This document shows positions 1 through 12,579 of a DNA stretch of 64,000 nt, piece by piece (the first letter of the stretch is position 1; every line of letters starts with the position of its first letter). The notes beneath the pieces are model-generated. The model did not search any database. It saw only the letters and a program-made list of their open reading frames with translations, and was not told the DNA's origin. The stretch lies in the NCBI GenBank assembly GCA_002118135.1, contig BDIU01000194.1, positions 1-64,000 on the forward strand. Reading direction: 5' to 3'. The position numbers were made by a program, and so were the translations under genes. This DNA comes from Trebouxia sp. TZW2008. Lineage: Eukaryota > Chlorophyta > Trebouxiophyceae > Trebouxiales > Trebouxiaceae.

Positions 1-2511
1 AAGCTCAAGGGAAGTTTGACAGGTTTTACGCGCAGCATTACACAGTGAAATGGATTGCTCATGATGAAAGGCTTCAATGCCGTTGTTTGATGTTTGTGAC
101 TTGCCATGCCAAGGGAGCATGATGGTTTGATACTTGTATTTTGCAATGCCAAGGGAGAACGATAACATTTGTGAATGTATTTCACTTGTATAGTTTGAAT
201 AGGTTTTGTGCTTTATGATTTGCAGCCTCCTGGTATGGGACAGGATAAGAGTAAGTGCTGTATATTCGGACAGTATAGGCTTGTCTCAGATCAGAGGTTG
301 TATTTTGACTTGATCGATTTTGATGATTGATGTTTCAATGAATGTGTGCCTGCAAGGGAGTGCTAAACTGTGAGGTTCTCAGCAGAATTCAGTCAGCACA
401 TTCATAAACAGGTTACTAAGTAGTGGGTTAGTCAGGGTTACATAAACCGCTTTCCTAGCGCCAGCTGCCTAGTTAGTTGTACGTAGCGGCCCGTGATACA
501 GTGTACATATGAGATATAGCAGCGCTCAAGCATATAGCAAGGATGTAACGATTCGCACAATTCTAGAAGCCCGCCGACTGCACACCTAAGTTTATCAAGT
601 AAAGAGCAGCTTGTTGTGTTGTTGTTGGGCATTCACGAATGCGCACTCATAGTTTTTCATTTGCCTTGACCTCGTTTGTTTTGGTCTCTTGCACAGCTCG
701 GGCGTGGTTTCTCGTGCAATCGTACCCGGATCACGTAAGAGACGATGAGGTAAAGAGCAGCATCTTGCTGGGAAAGTTTCTCTCTATGTGCTCCACCTAC
801 AACCGTTCAAAATTACCATACACCCTGTTTGTGCGCACAGCTTGCTGTTCAAATTGAACAGTTCAACTGTCGGTGCAAGTTGAACCGTTCTAGCAAAGAT
901 ACGCGTGATTTTTTGGAAACCGAGGAAACGGCGGCGTGTCAGGCGGGTGCGGCGGCAACCGGAGTCGTCAGACACGGCCGGCGTGTCGCGCGTGGATACG
1001 TCAGTCTAGAGACGGGGAGCGCTGACGATACGTTGGCGGCAGTGCGTGTGTGCGTAGGGTTGACCACATAAGCAGTAGCGTTTGAACAAGTCGCAAGTGA
1101 ATGTGTCCAACCCCGAACATGTCGCGCTGTGGTTGCTTGCTAGCATACTAGAGTACTCATCAACTCTGCTCTACCTCAGCGAGTTAGTGTTTGTGAGCGG
1201 TATTGACAAGTGACTCATCGTTGGCAGTAAGCACGACAAGCAAATCTTAGTGTATACGTATAATTTTGAGGTTTTGCAGAACGCAAATTTCAAGCTATCA
1301 CCAGAGTCCTCCATCGAGTAAGTGGGCCGCGGTTGTAATTAGCCAGCTACATGTGAGAAGACTTCAAGCTGCGAAAGGATCATGCTAGCTGATAACACAA
1401 AAGCAATGACAAGTGTGTGGTCCGTCTTGAATGCCGTCATGACAGTCAGTCAACGTGCAGATATGAAGAAAATAATGAGAGCAATCACTGCGACCATGTA
1501 CAAATACAATCCAAGGCTACTGTTCATTCAGGAGCAGACACCATCGGCTCCTTGCAATCCTGAAACTGCTCCTATGCAACAAGCCAGAACAGACCCAACA
1601 AGCAAGACCAAATGGACTATCCAGTACTCCAAGGGGATGGCACTGCTACGGGCAGCCATGTCTGGCAGGATTGTGGTGTGCATGCTGAAGGGGCCCACAT
1701 GGAAGCGGCTTGTCCCTTGGATCAGCTAAATTTTTTTGATTTCGTTTTATGAAGACCATTTTCTTTAGTTTGATGCAATTGTTTTTTGTTGTGCCGCACT
1801 TGCTGTCCTAGGAGCTATGGAATGGCAAAACAAGCTGGTAACCAAATCTCTTGCTCTTCATCTGCAAAATGATCTGGCAGAACCTTAACTGTCATGAGGT
1901 TTTTAGCTATGCAAGCTGCAGCAAACATATTGAGAGTTGTTATGACACTGTGAGCAAGACAGAGTTTCACAACAAACCCTCAAGCCATAAGTCATGCTGA
2001 GAAATTGCATTGAACAAGTTCAGATGTCATTGCAGCTGCACAGATCATGGGCATCAGAGTTGACTGCAGATGCTCAAGCCACATGAAGGTTGCAAGGCTA
2101 AAAGCCACCAAAGAGGGTGAGACTTTGAAATGTATGCTCTCGGAAACATTGGCAACAACTATGTGGTAATATCTTCTGGATATGCTTGTGAAAACCCTGA
2201 TGTCTGAGGCAGTCTATGAATTTGCATCTGATGTGGTGGTGTGTGCTTTTGGCAAATTCTGTGCATCCAGCTTGGTTGTTGTAAAGTCAAATTTTGTTTT
2301 TGAGAAAAATGTAAACTTGCTTTTCAGTACTAGAAGGAACAGTCCTAGAGACGCATCACACTTGACACCAATTACAAAACTAACAACACTCTTGTGGTGG
2401 TCTAGGGCCTTGACAGGATTGTGACATGACACAAGTGTGCATGCAGCTTAGCCGACTCAGCCAAGTGGTGGCAACAAGTAGCATGGCAGGCAGTGCTCAC
2501 CTGAGGCTTGG
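1..2511. other. No supported gene
   Basis: No protein family, splice chain or RNA gene is recognisable here. An open frame at 1382-1729 (+) encodes 115 residues with no motif I know, and I do not call it. The stretch 60-170 repeats a short phrase around TGCCAAGGGAG twice. AT-rich, low-information sequence dominates. Confidence 0.5.
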
Positions 2512-2721
2512 CCTTGCAGCCTGTTCTGCTGCTCAAGTAGGAGGATCTCTTTCTTGTCCAGGTTATCTGGCCTCTTGTCCAGCTTATCCAGCCGTTGACG
2601 CCAAACAGGTATATGTGCTGGCCCCTCAGCGGCAGCAAGAGCCTTCTTAGTGTCCACCATGTCTGCCTCCAGATCGTCCATCTTTCCGCGGAGCGTATCC
2701 AGCTGACTGCCAGTCGTCATC
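2512..2721 (-). CDS. Coiled-coil exon of an unidentified gene (partial)
   Basis: The minus strand from an ATG at 2721 encodes about 70 residues with heptad-like spacing of Leu/Ile/Val among many charged residues (for example LRGKMDDLEADMVDTKKAL and LDKLDKRPDNLDKKEILLL). The segment ends at a good donor, CTCAG followed by GTGAGC, so this looks like the first or an early exon of a spliced gene. No downstream exon is confidently identified between 2511 and the window start. Similar short coiled coils head many algal multidomain proteins, so the family cannot be named. Seen: coiled-coil composition and donor. Inferred: coding status. Confidence 0.4.
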
Positions 2722-3936
2722 TCGACAGATGTCGGATTGTCCCTCACTGCACCTGAAGGTGTAAGCCAAGGATCTGAAGAGCAGACTATGACAAATCAGC
2801 AGTTGAACTGGCTGTATCAAACAGGGCTTTGATCATTCATACGTTACCAAAGGCGTACCAGAGTCGCATCGCCTGGCAGCAGCAGAGAGCAATCGTTGGT
2901 TCACGCACGCGACGCGCAATCAGCTGTGTGTACTACGAGCCGTAGTCCAGGACTAGGCACACAGAGTGAACAACATGTAGTCCTTTGTCTAGCTTCGCCG
3001 TTCCAGCTACGTGACCGTTCTCAGCTATGCCGCCGGCTCTGCTCAGCAGCAGCTACAGTCTCGTGCGTGCAGGCCCGCAACACACTGTCCGAAGCTCGCA
3101 ATCAAAATGCCGGTCAACTGCAATGTCTGGCAACTAGGTCACTAATTGCTTGGCTAAGTGTAGCCGCTGGCACAGGCGGGTGATGACAAACTTTTAGTGT
3201 CTAGGCATTCTACTGTATTGTTGTGCCTCTAATATTATGATTAGGTTGCAGCATTGTTGCTTGCGTGCAGAAGAAGGGTAGAGGTACAACACATTCTGCC
3301 TGTTTGCTTTAAACCAGAAATTTCTGCATCACATATCTGATACACAGCTGCTTTAAGGCCTGGTCTCCCATGAAAGCAGCAGTCACTAGCATTTGGCTCC
3401 TGGAGCTTGAAGCGCATGACTACCAGCATCTGCACCAGTGATTCTTGTGTTGTTGACCACGCCGCAAGTAATCTGGTACCGACTTTGTGCGAAATCGAAG
3501 CCAGCATTCCTTGCCTGCAACAGCAGCTGAGCGGCTCAAGGCACGCTCACAAACAGCACTGCTGCAGGCATTTGAAACTGCATTAGGCGCCATGCATATT
3601 GCATCAAGGATAACTCAAGCAGGTATCCCTGCTCATGCGCCTGTTTTGCACGCATCCAAATGCATCATAGCATATCGATATGCTATCATGGTAAATGCAA
3701 ATGTATGCAGGTATGTCTGCACCAAAAGAAACACACCAGTTGTTGTTGGCATATAGGCTTGGTAAGCGTACCTGGCTCAACTGCTACAAGACGAGCGTTG
3801 CATGCAAATCCCACAGTATGGAGAACATCACCTGATTTAGCGCGTTTGTGATAGCTGCACTCTAATTGAGCTCCTGTGCTAGGGCTATCAAAATGGCTGT
3901 CACTTCTGGATCATTGCTTGCTGGCAGCTCGCCGCC
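2722..3936. other. No supported gene
   Basis: Both strands have only short open frames without motifs. Nothing here resembles a known family or RNA gene. Confidence 0.4.
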
Positions 3937-6046
3937 TTAAGTCAAGGCTTTGTTGATAGCTATTGCAAGCGCTGAAATCAAGTTCTCAGCAGGCACATTG
4001 GCCTGCTGGACAGCCTGTACCACATACTGTATGACTGCCCTGTCATGAGTGCTGTCACTGATATCTCGGCTCATTTTTGCATCATGGGTGCCGCCTTGAG
4101 CAGTGGATGCCAGTCCTGCTGTTGCTTGCAGTAGCTGTGCAATCTGGCTGGGGAGACAAGGATGCATAGTGAACAACATTGCTTGGCATTGCACAGGAGA
4201 TTGCTCCAAGCAATACAGTCTGATGGTGGTCTGACGTTGGTCTGATGACGGTCTGGCGGTCTGCTGGTGGTCTAATCATGGTGAAAGGCACAATCTGAAA
4301 ACCTGATGCATGGCCTTGTTGCTGGCAGACCCGACTTCAGTGCTTGAAACTGATGTCAGTGCCTAGAAGTGAGGCGACATGACTGTGCATGGCGTCCAGC
4401 TCACAAGCAGCAGAATATGTCATTCATTCATTCATGCATTGTAAACGTGGGCTAGGCAGGCTCAGCAGGCCCATCTAGGTACGTACAGAAGCAATCAACT
4501 GTCAAGAATATGTCGGCAGAATGGCAGCTGCAGTAGGCTGGCATCATGTCAACTGAGCACAGGTTCACATGGACAGCTGAGGGCAAAATCATGGTGGCAT
4601 GTGTGTGGTCATGACACAATGCTGAGGTGCATGCTGCGGAAAAATTGAAAGAGAGTGTAAAGGTTCTCAGTGCTTACTAATTATAGGGACAGCAGAGGCA
4701 GATAGGGCAGACTTATTCTAGTGTTTCATCGACAAGTAATCTTTTGGTTTTTGCTGGTTTGGCCAGAAATCACATGTATGCATGTAGCGCCGGGTGTAAG
4801 GTCGTAGGAGCGCTCAAAGACATTGTAGCATTACAGATGTCAGAACCTCGGCTGAACATATACTTGCAGCTTGCTTCAAGTTTTGTGCGCTGGCACCAAA
4901 AACACTGTTGGCTGCACCAAAGGGCGATGTCATATTGAAAATAGAAGAGTCTCCAGAAGGGCCGCTGAGCAGATAAAGGCCCCAGGCAATGTTGGCAGCT
5001 GATGCCCCAGAGGCTTTGGCCTGCACGTAAGTGGATTGAATGCAAGGCACAGAATGTCAGTCTCAAGTCATTACATGTACCTAGAGATTTCACACTGAGA
5101 CAATAACGACAATGGTGTGGTCAGAGAAACGTTATGTGACACATTTGTCAATGCTTCAACATGCATATGCAGCAGTTTAAAACCCTCATAGATGTCTGTG
5201 CAAGGGTTTTTGAATGCCTGCATGTAATCATGAAAGAAGCACTTGTTTTATATGCTGTCTTGAAGGCACCCATTGGCAACCAATGTGACCTGCTGTGCAT
5301 ACTATTACATGCTGCATCAACATCACGCGCGTGCAGATTGTTTGAGAGCTGAACAATTGACTCAACCTCATCACCTGAATCAAAACCTGCTCAACAGTGA
5401 AGACGCCTTTTTGCACCTGAGGCTGAAGAGCAGAAATGATAACAGCCATGTCAAAATTATCATTGATCCCTGACTTGATGCCCTCCGCTACTGTGCAACG
5501 TTACTGGCTCTCTGTTCTCGGCTTGCAAAGTCATTGTTGAGGATACTGAGGTTTTGGTTGCTTGCCAATGCTATTGCTTGCCCAAATGCTTGAAGCTGTA
5601 CAGGCTTGGAGACAGAGGCGGTTGAGATTGCCTGAGCAAGCAAGGGCCCAACCTTTCAGCCAAGTGGTGTCTTTATGCTGTCAGCAACCGCAAAGATGAT
5701 GCTGCCCAAGGCTTTGGCACCATCTGCCAGAGCAACACCCCCGCGAAGAAAGGTGTTGTGCATGCTTACTAGCAGACAGCTGCGGCAGTAAAGCAGCATA
5801 AAGCTGCACTGTCGATCAAGCATACACAACGTATGGTCAGGCGCTCATACCTTTCTCGGAAGACCTGGCAATGATGCCTGAAATTGCTGTATAGTTGGTT
5901 GATGTCCCTGTGCTGCCTGGTGCTTGTATGTTGTCAAGGATCTCTTGTGTAACGTTTTTTGCAGCTCGACCTGGTATTGCTGCAACGAGACACAGCGCAC
6001 ACACCAGTGCGCGTGCCGCACTTGCGGACAGCAAGCCTCGAGCCAT
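3937..6046 (-). pseudogene. Secreted Ala/Ser/Gln-rich protein gene, interrupted
   Basis: The minus-strand ATG at 6046 begins a clear signal peptide (MARGLLSASAARALVCALCL, then an AIPGRAA cleavage-like region). Exon 1 (5851-6046) ends at donor AAAG/GTATGA. Further coding-like blocks follow: about 5560-5768 (GGVALADGAKALGSIIFAVA), 5375 to about 5500 (MAVIISALQPQVQKGVF), about 4840-5020 (ASGASAANIAWGLYLLS) and 3937 to about 4165. All share an Ala/Ser/Gln/Ile-rich composition suggesting one secreted or cell-wall protein. The second block is interrupted by an in-frame TGA near 5658, after which the same frame stays protein-like. The gene is therefore decayed, mis-sequenced, or spliced in a way I cannot resolve. 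No family is recognised. Confidence 0.4.
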
Positions 6047-6948
6047 GCTGATCACCTAGCTGCCTCTGTCTCAACCAGCTGTGACCTTCGGACTGAGGTG
6101 CAGGTAAACTGGCGACCATTTTGCTGGTGATTGAGGGGTGCAGGCAGCGCACCGAAGCTTCACACTGTTTCTGAGTCGTTCCCGATCATACACTTTTCAC
6201 TCTCTCAGTCCAACAAATGAGACAACGACGCCTGTTCATCTTCGGCAACTAAATGTGCACCTGACAGCAGCTCATGCCGCGCGGGCCTTCATGGCACAAT
6301 CATTGAATATGTCATCAGGGCCCCTCAGCAGCGCATCTTAAATGACGAGGCTTTCAATGCTGTCTTGCATAAAGTCACAGCTGTCCCTACTACGAGAATG
6401 GTTTTCATAGTACTGGTGAAAGTCCAATGAAACTGCGATCTTTTGGCTGTGAAAGCTGGCCATGATTGCAATCAGCTGTAGCCATGACATTGGTATGAAA
6501 TTGCTATGATCAGATATGAATTTTCCAATGCCACTTTCATAGCTGGTTCATGCCGGTTCTCATAGCTGTTTCATGCAGCCTGTGATGGTATGGCTGGTGC
6601 ACGTGCACAGATGCAGCAGCCCAGGCTGCAGACTTGCAAGCCTTCAGCATGTATGCCAACTGCTACCAGTGTCAGAACGGGCAAAGACATGCCCGACATA
6701 CGAACTGATAAGGTACTGATAGACGCACATCAGTGCAACCTTGAGTGGCAATGCTGACTGCCAGTCAAAAACAGTTCTTTGGGTGCATCATGATACCCCC
6801 ATGGTCCATGTTGTAAACATATGCATATATCAGGGTGATGCTTGACAAGTTGGCATGAAAGTGGCTTGCAGCATACAGCTGCATCTTTCTGTGACACTGG
6901 TTATAATCAGAGTGAACAAGCGTGCAGGGGTGTATACACAGTAACGCG
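6047..6948. other. Intergenic; no supported gene
   Basis: Probable 5' flank of the secreted-protein gene and 3' flank of the YABBY-like gene. Only short motif-less frames are present. Confidence 0.4.
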
Positions 6949-7947
6949 CTACACATTGTTTGTATCCCTTGACAGACTTGTTGAAGCTGATGAGCTTTTG
7001 CCCTGCACTGATGGACCAGCTTGTGCACATTGCTGAGCAACTCCACAATCCTGTGATGCGCCAAACACCTCCTGCTGAGACACCGTTTTAAGCAGCGGGA
7101 CGACATCATTAGTGGTGATGTCAACACTCCCATGTTGCGCAAGAGCAGAAACCATGTCTAGCAAGCTTGCTTCTGGTGATGTGCCACGCACCGCTGATAC
7201 TATGCTCTGCAATTGTGCACCTGCTGCTGTTGACACTGCCTTGGCCTTGACATAGACACTTGATACTTCAGCAGCAAATGGCAGCGCATTTTGGGCAAGT
7301 CTAAGAGTGGAAGGTACAAGTGCTGATGACATAGTGCAAGCTAGTGAGGCGTCCTTGACTGCAGGGTGGTCTGTTGTAAGCCCTTGTGAAACGGCAAGCT
7401 GTGCAACAAGAGGCGCTTTGTGCTGTGTCAAAGCAGTTCTGGGCTGGGTGCGTATGGGCGGCAGCGCTGACAGCATGTTGGAGGACAGCTTGAATGGATT
7501 TGGGACAGCAATGACAGCCTCAGGTGATCTGGACTGAGATGAAAACAAGGGTATGGCTTGCTCTTGAAGGCTGTATGCCGATGTCTGAGCAGGCTCTGGG
7601 GATTGCTCTAAGGTAGGCAAGCAGGTCATCACGGCAGTTGCATTTGGCGCCAACAGGGGCTTCAACCCGCTGCAATTCGGCGCCAAGGCAGGTACAGAGG
7701 CAGCCCCAACAAGCCCTGACAAGGGCTTCAGGGCGGGTGCGTCTGGTGCTAAGGCAGTTGCAGGGCCAGATCCAACAAGCCCCAACAAGGGCTTCACAGC
7801 AGATTCATGTGGCCCCAGTGCTGATGCAGGGTCTGCTATAGTGTGTCCTGGCAGCTGCTGCTGAAGCTTCTGCTCTGACTTGTGATCAGCAGCTGACTCA
7901 GCATGAGAAGGTGATGTTGTGCCAGACGTAGAGTTGGCATCTCCCTT
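6949..7947 (-). CDS. In-frame continuation of the YABBY-like C-terminus beyond a TAG
   Basis: Directly after the TAG at 7948-7950 the same reading frame stays open for 332 codons, to a second TAG at 6949. Composition is the same Ala/Ser/Pro/Gln-rich style as the upstream tail, with imperfect repeats such as KPLLGLVGSGPATALAPDAP and KPLSGLVG. An accidental open frame this long, in phase, is unlikely, so this is probably coding sequence of the YABBY-like gene or its recent ancestor. The TAG may be a nonsense mutation, a sequencing error or a readthrough stop. I could not find a phase-consistent intron that removes it. Confidence 0.5.
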   Translation of the reverse strand, partial: KGDANSTSGTTSPSHAESAADHKSEQKLQQQLPGHTIADPASALGPHESAVKPLLGLVGSGPATALAPDAPALKPLSGLVGAASVPALAPNCSGLKPLLAPNATAVMTCLPTLEQSPEPAQTSAYSLQEQAIPLFSSQSRSPEAVIAVPNPFKLSSNMLSALPPIRTQPRTALTQHKAPLVAQLAVSQGLTTDHPAVKDASLACTMSSALVPSTLRLAQNALPFAAEVSSVYVKAKAVSTAAGAQLQSIVSAVRGTSPEASLLDMVSALAQHGSVDITTNDVVPLLKTVSQQEVFGASQDCGVAQQCAQAGPSVQGKSSSASTSLSRDTNNV

Positions 7948-10900
7948 CTACAGACTCTGCTGAGCATGCTCTGTAGCCTCTGGCAATAGATGTGAAGCCG
8001 CAACAGCTGTGCCTGGCGTCTGTGTTTGTCCCGTTGCTTGATCTGACAGCTTTTGATGACCTACTGCTTGTCCTTTCTTGGATGGGCTGACAGAAGGTGC
8101 ACCCACAGCATCACCAGCTGATTCCACTTGATGCATGACAGGTGACTCACTTGTGCCTTTGCTTGCCTCAGTTTGGCTTGTTGCTGCTTCTGATGCCTGC
8201 TGCTCATGTGACATGGTAGACATGACATCACATGGCATATTGACAGCAGTCGCTGCTTGAGGAACCTCTGCTTGTGATACTGACACTTGGGATGCTGATG
8301 CTGCAGTTGCAGGTTCTGCTGCTGATACTTGAGATGCTGCTGCTGCTGGTATTTGTGCTGCTGCTGCCGCTGCTGCCACTGCTGCTGCCGCTGCTGAATT
8401 GTGATGTTCCAAAGCAGAACTTTCCAATGCTGTCAATGCACAGTCTTCTTCTGCTGTCATTGTCAGTAGCGGCTCTGCTTCTGCCATTGCATTTGTTGAA
8501 CCTGCTGTTGGTCGCTCACAGCTTGGCATCAGTGCTGTGTTGGGCATTTGGGCTGCTTCAGGTGTAGACGTGTCTACAGCACTGGTAGCAGAAGTTTTGG
8601 GTCGTCTCACTCGGGACCTATTCTTCAAGGCTCTTGGCAGTAGCAGTGACGCAGCCAGAGACATGTTTGGCGTAGACCGAACAGGAGGTGAGTCACTAGC
8701 AGTGGGTGTGACTGATTGAACTGCTGCTTGGATAGCTGCTTGGGCTGCAGCTGTGCGTTTGGCGCGGCGCTTCTTAGCTAGCTTGCTGTTGTGGGGGGAG
8801 TATTGCCACTGCAGACAGCGTATACACTGTCAGATCTGTTCTGATAAGCAGACTTGTCAGCTTTCCAAAATGATATAAGGCAAGAAAGCTGACCAAGCCT
8901 TCAGTGTGTTGACAAAATATACAGGTCTCGCTCATTCCTTGAACATGATTTGCTGGATTATGCTGATTGACAATAATCTGGGGGACTTCATGCAGCCTTG
9001 AATACAGAAAAGAAAAGAAAATCAGGTGCAATCTGAAATAAATATGAGACTGGATTGTGTATCTTAGTGGGTAGCTAGACAGATCCTGCAGGACCTTAAG
9101 TTCCTGTGGGCTCAAATCACTCACATTGTTTTTTATTCCATGCCGTACATGAAATGTGTGTGACAAACACATATATATTTTCAACACTGACCACTGCTTA
9201 GAGAGCCAGTTCACCTGATCAGCTGCAACGCCAAAAGCCTCTTTATGCGTCATTTTGGGGTTCTCCACCTTGAGGCGCTGAATCTCCTCCCTGCATATGC
9301 AAATAACTTCAAGTGTGAAGCATAAAACACACAGTAATCACAAAATGCGACAAGCTGCAGACAGAAACAGGTATGTTGTGAGGAAGCTTTTCAAAGCCGG
9401 GACAGTGCGCATTTGCAAGGCATGGTGCCAGAGCCTGGATTTCAAAAGCATGACTGCCATAGCATTAATTCCAAACCAGCCGACGTCGGGCTGCAGCTTC
9501 TGACTGTAGAACATGCCTCAGCTGACAGCCTAAGTTGCATGCAGATGTTCATATTGATCAAGTATGCTTGATGATCTGATCAACTTGCCAGCTTGCATGC
9601 AGCATAACTGCTCAGTGAAACAACAGCCCATCATAGACCCACCTGACGAAGATGTTGTACACTGTGGGCGCCCTCACCTTCTCTGCGTGCACACATTGCA
9701 AAACGTCAGCTCAGCATGTTCTCAGTACGTCATCATTACTGATATGAGTATGTCACTGTCAGATGATTAAGCATGCAAACAGCTTCTTTCTGATTCATGC
9801 CTCAATCAGCAACGTGCATCACGCAAATGACAGCAGCAATAGCAGCTCAGCTTGCGTGACACAGTGTGTCAAGGCTTGATATCATCTTTTGTCTAGATAA
9901 AGAAAGGCCTCTGTCTGAGCTACTTGATTTGCCTGTCCAGGATTTTGTGAAGGCGCTACATCAAAAAGCAGCAAGCAGTCTTCTGCTGATGCTGCTGCCA
10001 GTAACATTCAAATCAAGCAAATGAGCCATATGAAGAGACATTCTTGTCAAACAGACACTTTTGACAGAAGTGTTTCTTTGTATGGCTGAATTGCTTGATC
10101 TGAAAAGCTGCGTGTTGCTAGCAGACGGCCTACTTACTGCTTTCTTGTACAAAATCCTCTACAGCGTATTGACAAGCGCCATGTTCTGCTCAGTTAGAGA
10201 CCATCCTTGACTCAGACAAATGTTATGCACAAACACCATTGCTATGTACCGTTGCAATCGCATAAGCCTCCAAACTGAAACAAAGCGAACAGCCGCAAAG
10301 GCAACTTTGGTGCCAATCAGGGACAAAGTATACAGCTATTAGGGTGAACTTTGGTGTCAGATACCATGTTGGTGTCAGATAGGGGCAAACTCAATAGCCG
10401 CAAAGGCGACAACTGCAAAGGTAACATGGCTGTCAAGGTGGGCAGAGGTACCCACTGTGGTATGTCATCACCTTTTCTCCTCTTCTTGCTGGCAGGCTCA
10501 GAGCCATCTTCACCTCCCTCTGCATGCTGCTCCTGATCGTGCCGTGCTGACATGGGCTGACCGCTTGCAATGGCTTGAGTCACTGGTCCTGCCTGAGCAT
10601 GCATTGCCTGTGACTGATGCTGCTGCTGGCACGCATGCTGATCGTACTGGTGATGAGGGTCATGGGGTTGCACTGTGTACTGTGCGTGTGGTGTGGCATA
10701 GTGGTGCTGTGGGTACGGTGAGGGGTAAGGCGGGTAGCCTGGGGGTTCTGGTGGGGGTGGGGTGCCCTGGGCCCAGTAGGGGGGGTGACCTGGTACAGCA
10801 ACTGGGCTTGGAAAAGATGCTGGCGGGTACAAGGGCGGGTGGGAATAGTAGCCCTGTGGCGGATGCCAAGCGTGACTAAGACCATGACTCATGTCTGGAG

Positions 10901-12579
10901 GGCTGTGTGATGCATATGGTGCTGGTTGAAGCAATTGTGCCCCTTCAGGTGTGTAGCTATGGTCTGGGTGGTGAAGAAGAGCAATGGGCTCCATGGATGG
11001 TGAGCGATGCCTGTTGGGGTCCGTTGGGTTCCCATGGGGCTGTTGTTGGAACTGTTCTGAGGCCTGGGGCTGGTTGGGAACAGCTCTCATGGGGTTTGGT
11101 CCATTAGGGTCTGGTGGGTCCCTGTGGGGCTCTTGATGGAAGTGCCCTGGCAAGGGCTGGGGCTGATTGGGCACAGCCCCAACAGCAGGCTGAGCAGATG
11201 TCTGAGGATGGTGAGGAGGGCTCTGAGGAGCTGAGCTTTGAGATGGGTTTGACCTCTGTTGCACCACTGGTAACAGCTGTGTTGGCGAGTGCAAGCCTGC
11301 TGTTGCAGGCATCATGCCCTGGGTATGCTGCTGTATTACTGAGGGTGATTGTGCCTGAGAGTGCGACCCCGCTGAAGGGGTCAATCCCAAGTGGTGGCGG
11401 TGCTGTGCATGCTGAGCTGCCTCAGGCAACCCTTGAGATGCAGGCAGAGTATCTGGCGTGTATGGGTGCGGTTGCTGTGCGTACCCTAAGGCTTGCCCTG
11501 GGAGGGTTGCTGAGGGTTGCTGAGGACTCACGCTCACAGAGTAAGGCCTAGGAGTTGGTGCAATAGGGTGGTGGTACATTGTGCTGTAGGATGGACTGTA
11601 AGCCACTTGGGGCGGGTGGTACGCAGGAGGGAGGAAGGCGTTCTGAGAGGGTGCATTGGAGTATTGAGGCGTTGCACGTTGATGATAACCAGCTTGTAAC
11701 GCAGGATTTGCCTGCAAAAGTAAGCCTGTCAATGTATGCATTCACCTTGTGAGCCTCAAAAGGTGCATCTCAAAAGATGTCAGCATAAGTCAGCATGTAT
11801 CAGCAGCTCTGCTGTCACAGCATGGATTGCACAGCACTTGCCTACCCCTACAATGCTGCACAAAGCACAACAGCATAGCCTGTGATTTCAAAAAGTTGTG
11901 CAGCTTGTCAGGAGTCATGAAGCAGTATATGGTGTGTGGGGACAAAGGATTACCTGTGCAGGGCCAACAGCAGCAGGGTGTAGGTGCTGAGCCAAGGGCA
12001 GCAAGGCAGCTGCTAAGTCCACCTCCAGCAGTCTGCAGATGAAGCCAAAGAGTGGTGATCAGCAGTTTGCTGATGTTCAGGCACAGGCAATGTCCAGTGG
12101 CACAGCGCGCATCCTCCAGCAAGGGGCTGAAAGCACCTTACCTGTTACAGCCACCACAGCGGACGATGACTGGGGATCGCAGATGCTGTGTGATCGGTAT
12201 GCTGACCTGCAGAGTAAAGCAGCAGACTCAGACTTGGCTTTAGGGAAGCCATCGGCTGGCCGCAACAGTCTTAAATGGTGTGCTCGGCTCGAGCAGGCAA
12301 TGCAGGCATAATGCTGATCATTACCTGAAGGAGCGCTTCACAGTCTTTCGCCTCGCACTGCACACGCACATCCTGCGTCTTCGGGGACGCCTGAAAAGGC
12401 TCAGCCACCGCTTGCTGAGGTGACTGCTGCTGCTGACCTGCGTACTGCACATACTGGTGCGGTCCCTGGCCTGCTCTAGGCGTGTCAGGTGGCAAGTCTG
12501 GTTGGTGAGGACGCTGCCCAGTTGCATTTTGCACAGCTTGTTGGGGTTCTGCAGCGGACAGGTTTGGGTACTGGTCCAT
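7948..12579 (-). CDS. YABBY-like transcription factor (C2C2 finger plus HMG-like YABBY domain)
   Basis: Exons (minus): 12325-12579, 12142-12206, 11954-12032, 10452-11711, 9643-9680, 9215-9290, 7948-8808. Every junction keeps phase, giving 877 aa. Residues 73-110 match the YABBY zinc finger: VQCEAKDC, then VSIPITQHLRSPVIVRCGGC, then NRLLEVDL. The first Cys pair is CX4C rather than the usual CX2C; the second is CX2C. Residues 108-553 are a Pro/Gln/His/Tyr-rich linker ending in a basic SKKRRK patch. Residues 554-600 match the YABBY HMG-like half: KVRAPTVYNIFVREEIQRLK, then VENPKMTHKEAFGVAADQ and WQYSPHN. The C-terminus is Ala/Gln/Ser-rich. Land-plant YABBYs are about 180-250 aa with the two halves closer, so the long linker is unusual. 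Expected role: nuclear DNA binding. The same frame continues past the TAG at 7948 (next entry). Confidence 0.87.
9691..10451 (-). other. Long intron inside the YABBY-like gene
   Basis: This interval separates the linker exon (ending 10452, donor GG/GTACC) from the HMG-half exon (acceptor GCAGAG, first codon at 9680). The frame 9961-10152 (-) within it has no motif and is read as intronic. Confidence 0.6.

Noticed and set aside
1382..1729. 115-aa plus frame as a gene
   Set aside because: No recognisable domain, no splice support; length alone is not convincing.
8274..8567. Leu-rich plus-strand frame that looks like membrane segments
   Set aside because: It is antisense to the Ala/Gln/Ser-rich tail of the YABBY-like protein.
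10317..10451. Last 45 residues of the open frame after the YABBY-like linker
   Set aside because: They follow a GTACC donor; phase-consistent splicing to 9680 restores the YABBY HMG-like half.
10452..11711. Pro/Gln/Tyr-rich stretch as an independent secreted or annexin-like protein
   Set aside because: Its exon phases link it on both sides to the two halves of the YABBY-like gene, and it has no signal peptide.
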